This document shows positions 10,465 to 18,420 of a DNA stretch of 36,520 nt, piece after piece (the first letter of the stretch is position 1; each line of letters starts with the position of its first letter). A program made the position numbers and the translations under genes. Source of the stretch: Anaerolineae bacterium (GTDB lineage Bacteria > Chloroflexota > Anaerolineae > Anaerolineales > Villigracilaceae); assembly GCA_018648655.1 (NCBI GenBank), contig JABGQV010000089.1:1-36520 (forward strand). Reading direction: 5' to 3'. The notes under the pieces are model-generated. The model was not told where the DNA came from. It made no database searches and saw only the letters and a program-made list of their open reading frames with translations.

Positions 10465-10582
10465 TTTTTTTCTCCGATTGGTGAATAAGGGTATTTAGAG
10501 TATAGAATATTGAGGGGGAATTCGCAAGTAAAAATGCAATAAATTGGAGATGTAATAAAAAAATCCAGCCCACGAGACTGAA

Positions 10583-10621
10583 TTTTAGAGCGGGTGAACG
10601 AATTCAAACCGTCGAATGCTA
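10583..10621. repeat. Displaced tRNA-Gly 3' fragment (att-like direct repeat, distal copy)
   Basis: ttttagagcgggtgaacgaattcaaaccgtcgaatgcta versus ttttagagcgggtgaacggattcgaaccgtcgaatgcta at 11524-11562. Confidence 0.85.
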
Positions 10622-10679
10622 ACTATAGGTATGTATGCGACATGTGGAGAAAAGTAGGTTGGCGATAATCAGCAGAAGA

Positions 10680-11378
10680 TTATTCCAGCAAGCCGATACC
10701 AGTCATGGCTTGCTGGAACAGCGCGTATAGGCGCGCTGCCGTAGTTTGATCGATGGACATATTTGTAATGATGCCAATTATGGTTGATACAGAGACACCC
10801 TTCCAGTCAAATTTGTTTAGCCTATCCAAAGAGTTACCTAGGTAATCTAACCTTTCTTTGATGAATTCAAGATCTTCCTTAACTGGTTTTAATTCTTCTT
10901 CAAGAATACGGCTATATTCTGACAGCGATACCCGTATCTGTTCTTTTTCAGGCTCTGTAAATTTCTTGAAATCTTCTTTAGTGAATGATTTAGTGGAGAG
11001 CATTGGCTGGGCAAGCTGTAGCTCTTCCCATTCATCCAGAGCCGTTAGCTCGAAATATTGCTTTATATTATAAGAAAGCCACCGGCGAAACAATTTAGAA
11101 ACACCATCTATATTCTTGTTGCTTACACTTGGCATTCTATTTTTCGAAAGAGGAAAATCTGGCTTGATTTCAGAATAAAAAACACTAAAGTGTGTGCCCA
11201 TTTCATAGATGGTTCTTTGTTCGACTATAAATATTAATGGCGTATCAAGTATTTCAATTGCATATTTGAAGCCATTCGTTTTTGTTCTGAACTTAGAAAG
11301 TGGAAGGTTGGAGTTTTTTGCAACTTCTAATAGGGTGTTTTTATAAGAGTTGTAAAAACTATTTACGTCTGGTGGCAT
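10680..11378 (-). CDS. Orphan cargo protein, 232 aa, unknown function, with coiled-coil-like segment and hydrophobic C-terminus
   Basis: Only substantial ORF inside the tRNA-flanked segment. C-terminal part reads EELKPVKEDLEFIKERLDYLGNSLDRLNKFDWKGVSVSTIIGIITNMSIDQTTAARLYALFQQAMTGIGLLE. Confidence 0.7.
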   Translation of the reverse strand: MPPDVNSFYNSYKNTLLEVAKNSNLPLSKFRTKTNGFKYAIEILDTPLIFIVEQRTIYEMGTHFSVFYSEIKPDFPLSKNRMPSVSNKNIDGVSKLFRRWLSYNIKQYFELTALDEWEELQLAQPMLSTKSFTKEDFKKFTEPEKEQIRVSLSEYSRILEEELKPVKEDLEFIKERLDYLGNSLDRLNKFDWKGVSVSTIIGIITNMSIDQTTAARLYALFQQAMTGIGLLE

Positions 11379-11529
11379 AACTATTTTCCTTCCTTGATGA
11401 CTTCACACCGAATAAGCTGACTTTTACTTTTTGTGGCGTGGTACGATCGATGAGTGGATAGGAGACGACAGATAAGTGGAGATATTCTTTTAGATTCTCC
11501 CCGAAACAAAAGTAGTATTGAAGTTTTAG

Positions 11530-11601
11530 AGCGGGTGAACGGATTCGAACCGTCGAATGCTAGCTTGGGAAGCTAGTGCCTTACCACTTGGCGACACCCG
11601 C
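11530..11601 (-). tRNA. tRNA-Gly (anticodon CCC)
   Basis: Reverse complement folds as a cloverleaf: GCGGGTG acceptor paired with CACCCGC; anticodon arm CTAGC-TTCCCAA-GCTAG; T-arm GACGG-TTCGAAT-CCGTT; no encoded CCA. Confidence 0.93.
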
Positions 11602-11676
11602 ATATTTTGAAGCTTAGGCTTTTCCCCGATAACCCCCAAATTATAGCACTTGAAAAATCAGTGTCAAGCATATTTT

Positions 11677-12003
11677 TCAGGGATGCGCTTCAAAGCAAGT
11701 TACGCCCTGTGAGTTAACCACTGCGCTGTGAACTGTATTTTTGGGTAATTCGAGCCTGTCACCTGCGTGGAGGGTGATGTTTTCATCTGTGTCGGGAAAA
11801 ATGAAGGTGATGGAGCCGCGCACTACGTAAAGAATCTTATCGTGGGTATGGAAATGGGGCGCGTAGAGATCGTTGGGTGAATTCGACCACGGATAATAAC
11901 TCAAGTTTTCAGCGTGCAGGATTTGAGCTATCGCCTCTTCTGTGGGCACTTTGGAATTCGTCCAGTGAATTATATTTAGTTTACTGAGATTTGCTTTTGG
12001 CAT
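11677..12003 (-). CDS. Small cupin-domain protein
   Basis: Cupin-style HFHTHDKILYVVRGSITFIFPDTDENITLHAGDRLELPKNTVHSA. Confidence 0.82.
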   Translation of the reverse strand: MPKANLSKLNIIHWTNSKVPTEEAIAQILHAENLSYYPWSNSPNDLYAPHFHTHDKILYVVRGSITFIFPDTDENITLHAGDRLELPKNTVHSAVVNSQGVTCFEAHP

Positions 12004-12016
12004 TAAGTATTATCCT

Positions 12017-12595
12017 TTAATCTAGAATTTCAAAGGAGTTGAGGTAGGCTTCAATCTCATCAGATAAAGCCCACGGAAGCGGGTATTTTATATAGATCAG
12101 ATAGATACGGTTGTAAATTTTATAGACTCGTCCTTCTATAAGATTGGGATGCACTTCACCTTGTCTTCCGTCAGATTCTCGGATTCTAAATTTGCGACCT
12201 AAATGACCGTCAAAAGCAATATCTTCATTGATAACTATGGTGCCGCCTTCAGAAATGAGATTGTTTTGAAATTCGTTTAGAAGATAATCGGTATAATAAT
12301 TAATATATTCTTCTGAGTATTTTTCATATGATAGAAAATAGGTGAAGTGCTTATCTCTTGAGATAAATATGTGGGTATTTCCAGACTTCTTTTCAGAGGG
12401 TAGCTCAGGCATCAAAATGGTGAAATTTCCGTTTTCTGAGATATAAGGCTCCCAACCAAATCGTTTTTCAGCACTTCTTAAATCTATTGTTGTTACCAGA
12501 AAATATATTATTAAGATAATAATGGGAAGCACTATTATGGAAATAATAATTTTGAAGAAAAATTTTGCAGGATCGAGAGTTTTTTTATTTTCCAT
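12017..12595 (-). CDS. Membrane-anchored protein of unknown function, 192 aa
   Basis: N-terminal transmembrane segment followed by a soluble domain; lies between a cupin gene and its truncated duplicate. Confidence 0.65.
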   Translation of the reverse strand: MENKKTLDPAKFFFKIIISIIVLPIIILIIYFLVTTIDLRSAEKRFGWEPYISENGNFTILMPELPSEKKSGNTHIFISRDKHFTYFLSYEKYSEEYINYYTDYLLNEFQNNLISEGGTIVINEDIAFDGHLGRKFRIRESDGRQGEVHPNLIEGRVYKIYNRIYLIYIKYPLPWALSDEIEAYLNSFEILD

Positions 12596-12633
12596 AAGAT
12601 ATTATGTGATTTAGGTATTATCTGTTTCGGGAC

Positions 12634-12792
12634 TTAAGCGTGAAAGTGGGGTGCGTAGAGGTCGTTGGGAGAATTTGAACAAGGATAATAACTCAAGTTT
12701 TCGGCGCGCAAAATTTGTGCTATAGACTCTTCTGTAGGCGCTTTGGAGTTCGCCCAGCGAATGATATTTAGTTTAAGGTTTTCTTTGCACAT
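12634..12792 (-). pseudogene. Truncated duplicate of the cupin gene
   Basis: Reads MCKENLKLNIIRWANSKAPTEESIAQILRAENLSYYPCSNSPNDLYAPHFHA*, nearly colinear with MPKANLSKLNIIHWTNSKVPTEEAIAQILHAENLSYYPWSNSPNDLYAPHFHTHDK; stops in the cupin His motif. Confidence 0.85.
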
Positions 12793-12847
12793 TGAGCACC
12801 ATCCTATAGCCTGGGGTTTTAAAAGGACTTGTTATACTGAAGTCTCA

Positions 12848-13492
12848 TCACAACAAGCCTTCTTTTGCTGCGCGAGCAATAGCGGCTGCGCGTGAATCTA
12901 CGCCAAATTTATTATAAGTATTAGTAAGATGTGCCTTAACGGTGCGGTCGCTGATGCCTAGCTTAAGAGCTATTTGCTTATTTGTAGCCCCAGATGCAAC
13001 TTCTTTTAAAATGCCTAACTCACGTTCACTAAGTATGCCCTTCTCAGGTGATACTGTTTTTTTCTGTTGCTGAAATCGTAATAACTTATCCATAACATCA
13101 GGCTTGAGTAAAGTCTCCCCTCTTGCAGCAGCTTGGATAGCATGCATCAAATCTGCACGGCTTGTGTCTTTGAGCAAAAAGCCTTTTGCCCCAGCTTGTA
13201 AGCCTTGTACCATAATTTCATCTTCGTTATAGGTCGTTAAAATAAGTATGGCAATATCTGGCTGTGTAGCGCGGATTTCTTGAATAGCAGTTAAGCCATC
13301 TTTATTTGGCATTTGCAAATCCATTAAGATGACATCTGGTTTAAGCTCGGAGGCTAGCCGTACGGCTATTTCCCCATCTGCTGCCTCCCCAACGATATCA
13401 ATCCTGTCTTCTGTTTCAAAGACCAAGTGTAATCCCTGACGCACGATCATGTGGTCGTCAACGATTAGGACGCGAATAATCTGATCACTCAT
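12848..13492 (-). CDS. NarL/LuxR-type response regulator
   Basis: Receiver domain (VLIVDDHMIVRQGL, DVILMDLQMPNKDG) and LuxR-type HTH (LSERELGILKEVASGATNKQIALKLGISDRTVKAHLTN). Confidence 0.95.
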   Translation of the reverse strand: MSDQIIRVLIVDDHMIVRQGLHLVFETEDRIDIVGEAADGEIAVRLASELKPDVILMDLQMPNKDGLTAIQEIRATQPDIAILILTTYNEDEIMVQGLQAGAKGFLLKDTSRADLMHAIQAAARGETLLKPDVMDKLLRFQQQKKTVSPEKGILSERELGILKEVASGATNKQIALKLGISDRTVKAHLTNTYNKFGVDSRAAAIARAAKEGLL

Positions 13493-14729
13493 GCTGACCT
13501 GCTATAGGAATAAATATTTTAATTTTAGTCCCCGCCCCTGGCTGGCTATCAATTCTCAAAGTACCGTCAAGTAAATCAACCCTTTCTTGAATGCCCAACA
13601 GCCCATAGCTCCCTTCTTTTTCTTGAGCGTTCTTGGGCAGAAATCCCTGCCCATCATCAGCAACTTCCAAATGACAATCATCACCAACTAGAGAAAAAAT
13701 GATTTTTACTTTTTCTGCTTTGGCATGCTTGCTGATATTACTCAGGGCTTCATTCACAATGCGCATAATTTGCTTTTGCAGCGAGGATGAGAGGGTTAGG
13801 CCTGTTGAAATAAGCACTTCGCAAGGGATGCGAGCAGATGCTTCAAAATGGGCGGCCGTGACTTTGAGTTGTGTACCAAAATCTACATCGCCTTGCTCCA
13901 TAGAGCGCAACCCGTCGATTACTTGTCGGGCTTCTGTTAGCGTACTACGTGCGTCTTTCATCGTTTGTTGCAATATCTCTTGCGCGCGGAAGTCATTTTC
14001 GCGTGTGATCTGTGATGACACCGCCTCCATGTTGAGGATCAGCCCAGCAAGCCCTTGTGCAAGGGTGTCGTGCAATTCGCGGGCAATCCGCTGACGTTCG
14101 TTATCCAGTGTGAGTGTTTCCACCTGCTCAGCATAATCCGCCAATTCGCTATGTGCTTCACTTAACTCGTGCAGTAGCTTTTCGCTACGCTCCTGTGCTT
14201 GATTTTGCATGTGGAAGGCAATCGTAAAGATGAAGATAATAAAAGTGGTCGAAAGAATTGCCGCCCACCATAAATCAAGAAAACCATCTTCAGAAAAAGC
14301 ATATGCTGAAAAAGTTAATAGAGCAGCGTACCAAAGGATAGATAAAGATTTGGTACGCAATTTAAGAGATGTGCCTGAAACAGAGCCAATCATGGCTGCG
14401 AATATTGCAAAAATGATTTCAAAGCGACCAGTGATACTGGCAATAATTAAGCTCAGAATGCTTTGCGTAATTAATAATATTATATTGCCCTTAGGTGTTT
14501 CAAAAAACAAAGAACTAAACCAGTGTAGAGCCAAGTGCGCGATGCTGGCAACAATAAAAAGAAGAATCTGAAAGGGCGTGAATCGCGCGATATTCTGTAC
14601 GAGGGTGTATCCAAGAATGCCGCTAATCACTAGCACCAGAAAGATGAAAAAGCCATAGCCATTTCCTAGTAGTTTCCAATTGCGTTGCCAGAGGTCTTTT
14701 GCTTTAATGAACATAGATAGATTGTACAT
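13485..14729 (-). CDS. Sensor histidine kinase, HisKA_3/NarL-partner type
   Basis: Multi-TM N-terminus, ERQRIARELHDTLAQGLAGLILNMEA and ATPase motif VADDGQGF. Start at 14729 (MYNLSMF) preferred over 14807 because an SD-like AAAGGGG lies upstream. Confidence 0.92.
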   Translation of the reverse strand: MYNLSMFIKAKDLWQRNWKLLGNGYGFFIFLVLVISGILGYTLVQNIARFTPFQILLFIVASIAHLALHWFSSLFFETPKGNIILLITQSILSLIIASITGRFEIIFAIFAAMIGSVSGTSLKLRTKSLSILWYAALLTFSAYAFSEDGFLDLWWAAILSTTFIIFIFTIAFHMQNQAQERSEKLLHELSEAHSELADYAEQVETLTLDNERQRIARELHDTLAQGLAGLILNMEAVSSQITRENDFRAQEILQQTMKDARSTLTEARQVIDGLRSMEQGDVDFGTQLKVTAAHFEASARIPCEVLISTGLTLSSSLQKQIMRIVNEALSNISKHAKAEKVKIIFSLVGDDCHLEVADDGQGFLPKNAQEKEGSYGLLGIQERVDLLDGTLRIDSQPGAGTKIKIFIPIAGQHE

Positions 14730-14733
14730 TGAA

Positions 14734-14779
14734 ATTGCCCCTTTGTGCATTGCCCAAAGGGGCAATGCCCTTAAGGGCA
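14734..14779 (-). promoter_or_regulatory. Overlapping inverted repeats in the leader of the histidine kinase gene
   Basis: Perfect 12-bp arms 14734-14745/14755-14766, alternative perfect 9-bp arms 14747-14755/14760-14768, and palindrome TGCCCTTAAGGGCA at 14766-14779. Confidence 0.75.
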
Positions 14780-14862
14780 GTGGCTTGAACCTGATTGGCG
14801 ATGGCAAGACAGCACATAGAGTCTAAAATAGTGTCAGAAATAAAAATCAAAAAGGAGTATTC

Positions 14863-15777
14863 ATGAGCAACTCAACAATAGAAGTACAAGATTTCAGGAA
14901 AGAATACGGTGATTTTGTTGCAGTCAATAACATCAGCTTTGACGTGAAGATCGGTGAGATTTTTGGCTTATTGGGGCCAAATGGTGCAGGAAAAACTTCC
15001 ACGCTGGAAAGTTTGGAAGGGCTGCGTGCGCCAGATGGTGGAAAGCTAAAAGTGGCGGGCGTAGACCCTGTTCGTGAACCCCGTAAACTGCGTAGCGTAA
15101 TCGGGGTACAGCTACAGTCAGCGAGCCTGCCTGAGAGCATTACACCTGATGAAGCAATGCGCTTTTTCTGTGGCTACCATCATGTGGCGCCACGCTACGA
15201 TTTGTTGGAGCGGCTGGGCTTAGGCGAGAAACGTAAGACACAATTCCACGCACTTTCTACTGGGCAGCAACGCCGCTTGGGATTGGCACTGGCTGTGGGA
15301 CACGATCCGCAGGTGCTCTTCTTGGATGAGCCAACAGCCGGTCTGGATGTGGCATCTCGGGTAGAACTGCACAGCCTAATGCGCGAATTGCAAGAACAAG
15401 GCACAACAATCATTCTCGCAACGCACGACATGGCTGAAGCAGAAAGAATGACAGATCGTGTTGCGATTTTGCTAAAGGGCGAACTGGCAACCATTGGCAC
15501 GCCAACTGAAATCACAGCAACAGGGGCAGGGCTGACCAAAATCTCGGTGTATACATCAAATAAATCTTTGGCTAAGCATAGTCCAACCTTTCCTGCTGTT
15601 CAGCGCGCATCGGCCAAAGATGATTATCATATTTTCTTTAGCAACGATATAGGGGCAACAGTTGGTGAAATCATCAAATATCTGGAAGAAAACGCCGACC
15701 CTTTAATTGATTTGCGCGTTGAACGTCCATCCTTAGAAGATCGCTTTCTTGAAATCACAAACGGAGAATTATCATGA
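14863..15777 (+). CDS. ABC transporter ATP-binding protein (ABC-2/drug-export type)
   Basis: Walker A GPNGAGKTS, signature STGQQRRLGLA, Walker B VLFLDEPTAGLD. Confidence 0.95.
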   Translation: MSNSTIEVQDFRKEYGDFVAVNNISFDVKIGEIFGLLGPNGAGKTSTLESLEGLRAPDGGKLKVAGVDPVREPRKLRSVIGVQLQSASLPESITPDEAMRFFCGYHHVAPRYDLLERLGLGEKRKTQFHALSTGQQRRLGLALAVGHDPQVLFLDEPTAGLDVASRVELHSLMRELQEQGTTIILATHDMAEAERMTDRVAILLKGELATIGTPTEITATGAGLTKISVYTSNKSLAKHSPTFPAVQRASAKDDYHIFFSNDIGATVGEIIKYLEENADPLIDLRVERPSLEDRFLEITNGELS

Positions 15778-16583
15778 CAGCTTTTATCAATCACTTTTTA
15801 TTTGAGTTTCGTGCTGGAGTACGCAACAAGACACAATTATTAATGAACTATCTTTTGCCGCTCGGCTTTTATGCCATGATGGGATTTGTGATGGTCGAAA
15901 TCAACCCAGGCTTTTTGGATGTATTATTGCCCTCTATGCTAATCTTCGCTGTGCTGGCTTCAACATTATTGGGCATCCCCGACCCATTGGTGAACGCCCG
16001 TGAGAACGGCGTGTTTCGCAGTTATAAAATTAACGGTATCCCCGCCTTCAACATTTTGGCGATCCCTGTGCTCACAACCATGCTACATCTGGTAATTATT
16101 GCAATCATCATGAGTGCAACGGCTGGCTCTGTTTTTGATGCTCCCTTACCAACAAATTGGCTAAACTTCGCGTTGGTCTTTTTGGTCACAGCCTTTGCCA
16201 GTGCAGGCTTAAGCGTCCTGATTGGCGTGGCATCACGCAGCTCTCGAATAACAGTTTTATGGTCTCAGGCAATCTTTCTGCCCTCAATGCTAATCGGCGG
16301 ATTGATGATGCCATACAGCGTCTTACCCGAAGGCACTCAGTTGATTTCACGCATCTTTCCCTCAACGCATATGATGAATGCCTTCGGCACACTCGCGATG
16401 GGAACATCAGCCGATTTTAACGCATGGGCCTCGGTTGGAATCCTCCTCACTGGCGGCATACTTGCTATTGGGCTTGCGTGGTATCTCTTTAGCTGGGATT
16501 CGGCGAGCGGCTCCCGACGTGGACACCCGCTGATGGGTTTTCTTGCTCTAATCCCTTACATAATTGGCGCATTTTTTTTGTAG
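15774..16583 (+). CDS. ABC-2 type transporter permease
   Basis: Multi-TM protein overlapping the ATPase stop by 4 nt. Confidence 0.88.
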   Translation: MTAFINHFLFEFRAGVRNKTQLLMNYLLPLGFYAMMGFVMVEINPGFLDVLLPSMLIFAVLASTLLGIPDPLVNARENGVFRSYKINGIPAFNILAIPVLTTMLHLVIIAIIMSATAGSVFDAPLPTNWLNFALVFLVTAFASAGLSVLIGVASRSSRITVLWSQAIFLPSMLIGGLMMPYSVLPEGTQLISRIFPSTHMMNAFGTLAMGTSADFNAWASVGILLTGGILAIGLAWYLFSWDSASGSRRGHPLMGFLALIPYIIGAFFL

Positions 16584-16618
16584 GGAGATAGCCACAAGGT
16601 GAATAGTTTTTTGCTTGA

Positions 16619-17218
16619 TTAGCTATTATTTGGTTTTGGGTTTAGGCGTGAAAGTGGTAATAAGAGCAAAAATGCACCAAGTAGCGCAACTAAACCCCAG
16701 CCAATAATCCAGCCGAGGACGAAGCCAAAAGCATTGCCAAGTGGCTCTACAAGCAGCGGCAGAAGAAGGGCAACCAAGCCCCACGCAAGAGCGTTTCCGC
16801 CAATCCACCAAGATTTGCCCTCCATATTTAATCCTATTGTCTGGAGGAATCCAATCGCCAGCCCTATAATAAACCCGCCAAAAGGATTGCCTCCAAAGAG
16901 TGGCGCAAATGCCCATCCTATTGCGCTGGCGACCGCCCACCATCCACCAATTGGGAGATAGCCACGCAAGGCAAACCACTGCATAATGCCGAGAGCCGCG
17001 CCATAGACAGCCCAATTGCCGAAGCTTTGGTTGCCCATTGCACCGCTAAATGCACCTCCTAGCGCACCGCCAATGAAGCTGGCAATAACCCATTGCACCC
17101 AAGGGAGTGTTCTTTGGCTGCTTCCTGATGGTGCGAAAGCTTTGCCAATATTACCGAGCGCACGTGGCACTATATAGGCAATAATTGCACTAACCACAGC
17201 TTTGAGAATATCATCCAT
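16619..17218 (-). CDS. Gly/Trp-rich multi-spanning membrane protein, unknown function
   Basis: Hydrophobic repeats rich in G, W and A. Confidence 0.65.
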   Translation of the reverse strand: MDDILKAVVSAIIAYIVPRALGNIGKAFAPSGSSQRTLPWVQWVIASFIGGALGGAFSGAMGNQSFGNWAVYGAALGIMQWFALRGYLPIGGWWAVASAIGWAFAPLFGGNPFGGFIIGLAIGFLQTIGLNMEGKSWWIGGNALAWGLVALLLPLLVEPLGNAFGFVLGWIIGWGLVALLGAFLLLLPLSRLNPKPNNS

Positions 17219-17227
17219 TTTGGCCTC

Positions 17228-17716
17228 CTATTTTGAGAATTTGCCAATTTCAACTTTACCTAGAGCTTTTTTAAATTCTTTCATTTTCATTATAATTGCA
17301 GCACCGTGTTGGCCTGAGCCAAATGAAATCTCATCGTGGATGAAGACATTCTCATCGGCTAAAATGCGTAGAGGGTGAGCCAAAGCAATTGGAGCAACTG
17401 TGCCGATGGGATAGCCCGTAATGCTCTTGACCTCTGGCTTGGTTGCCATAGTCATCCGTGATTGCCCAAGATGGGCACGAAGGGCTTTCCACGAGAGCTG
17501 GCTAGGCCCCGCGATGAGCACGAGCATGAAATCATCTTTTCCAACGCGAAACAGAATACTACGCACGAGTTGTGAAATTTCTTGTCCGCGTACTTCGGCG
17601 GCTTCTGCCATTGAATTAACTGGCTTTTCGTGTATAAAAACTTTATGTGGGGCGTTTTGTGCCTTTAACGCGAGGGAGACGGGTGGGATATTTTTCATAA
17701 CTCTATTATATATCAA
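17228..17716 (-). CDS. YbaK/ProX-type aminoacyl-tRNA deacylase domain protein
   Basis: MAEAAEVRGQEISQLVRSILFRVGKDDFMLVLIAG and GYPIGTVAPIA motifs; ATG at 17698 is an alternative start. Confidence 0.78.
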   Translation of the reverse strand: MIYNRVMKNIPPVSLALKAQNAPHKVFIHEKPVNSMAEAAEVRGQEISQLVRSILFRVGKDDFMLVLIAGPSQLSWKALRAHLGQSRMTMATKPEVKSITGYPIGTVAPIALAHPLRILADENVFIHDEISFGSGQHGAAIIMKMKEFKKALGKVEIGKFSK

Positions 17717-17789
17717 AAAATATTGACATCAGTGCGGCTAGGCTTTATATTTACGAGCGTATTTTATTCAACTATTTTATGGAGGCACC

Positions 17790-18206
17790 ATGTTTGCAAT
17801 TAACGTATTATCTGAAGCTCAGGAACCTGATCTAGCTTGGCTATTATGGCTCGTTTTAGGACTTTTTCTTATTATTGTTTTGGTTGGCTGGATGGTTAGT
17901 AATAAAAAGGGTGAGGAAGTTGCGCCTGTTGAAAAAGAAGAAGTAGCTCCTGCTACGCCAGATATATTGAAAAAACTTGAGGGAATTGGCCCTAAAGTTG
18001 AAGGTGTTTTAAACGAAGCCGGCATCACAACTTATGTTGCATTAGCCAAAGCAAGCGTAGAGGAACTTCGTGCAATTCTTGCTGCCGAGAAGCTCCAGAT
18101 GATGCACCCTGATAACTGGCCAGAGCAAGCTGATTTAGCTGCCAAAGGTGAATGGGATACCCTTGAGAAATTGCAAGATGAATTGCAAGGTGGACGTCGC
18201 GTTTAG
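17790..18206 (+). CDS. Membrane-anchored small protein with helix-hairpin-helix-like domain
   Basis: N-terminal TM helix, then LKKLEGIGPKVEGVLNEAGITTYVALAKASVEELRAIL. Confidence 0.7.
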   Translation: MFAINVLSEAQEPDLAWLLWLVLGLFLIIVLVGWMVSNKKGEEVAPVEKEEVAPATPDILKKLEGIGPKVEGVLNEAGITTYVALAKASVEELRAILAAEKLQMMHPDNWPEQADLAAKGEWDTLEKLQDELQGGRRV

Positions 18207-18227
18207 GCAATTTTGAATTGATTATTT

Positions 18228-18260
18228 AGCCCGATAAATTTTATATTTATCGGGCTTTTT
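18228..18260 (+). terminator. Intrinsic terminator
   Basis: AGCCCGATAAA-ttttata-TTTATCGGGCT followed by T-rich tract. Confidence 0.88.
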
Positions 18261-18313
18261 ATATATATAAGCTTCACATACTTTCATCAATGTCATTATT
18301 GATATTAATTGGC

Positions 18314-18342
18314 TTGACACATTTGCATCGCGCCTGTAAAAT
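18314..18342 (+). promoter_or_regulatory. Sigma70-type promoter for the pyrophosphatase gene
   Basis: TTGACA (18314-18319), 17-nt spacer, TAAAAT (18337-18342). Confidence 0.75.
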
Positions 18343-18420
18343 TCTTGTCTGTTCAGACAACTTAGGCGTAAACCGCCTAAATTTTATTTAATTAGCTTTT
18401 TCTTCGGGAGGAGAAACACT

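Larger units (their letters stand above)
10583..11562. mobile_element. Candidate mini genomic island integrated at tRNA-Gly 3' end
   Basis: 39-bp direct repeats at 10583-10621 and 11524-11562 differing at 2 positions. The right copy lies in the intact tRNA; the left copy is a displaced tRNA 3' fragment. One ORF lies between. Confidence 0.7.

Noticed and set aside
16626-17015. Alternate-frame ORF inside the Gly/Trp-rich membrane protein
   Set aside because: Same-strand overlap without its own start signals; the 16619-17218 frame has a coherent transmembrane pattern.
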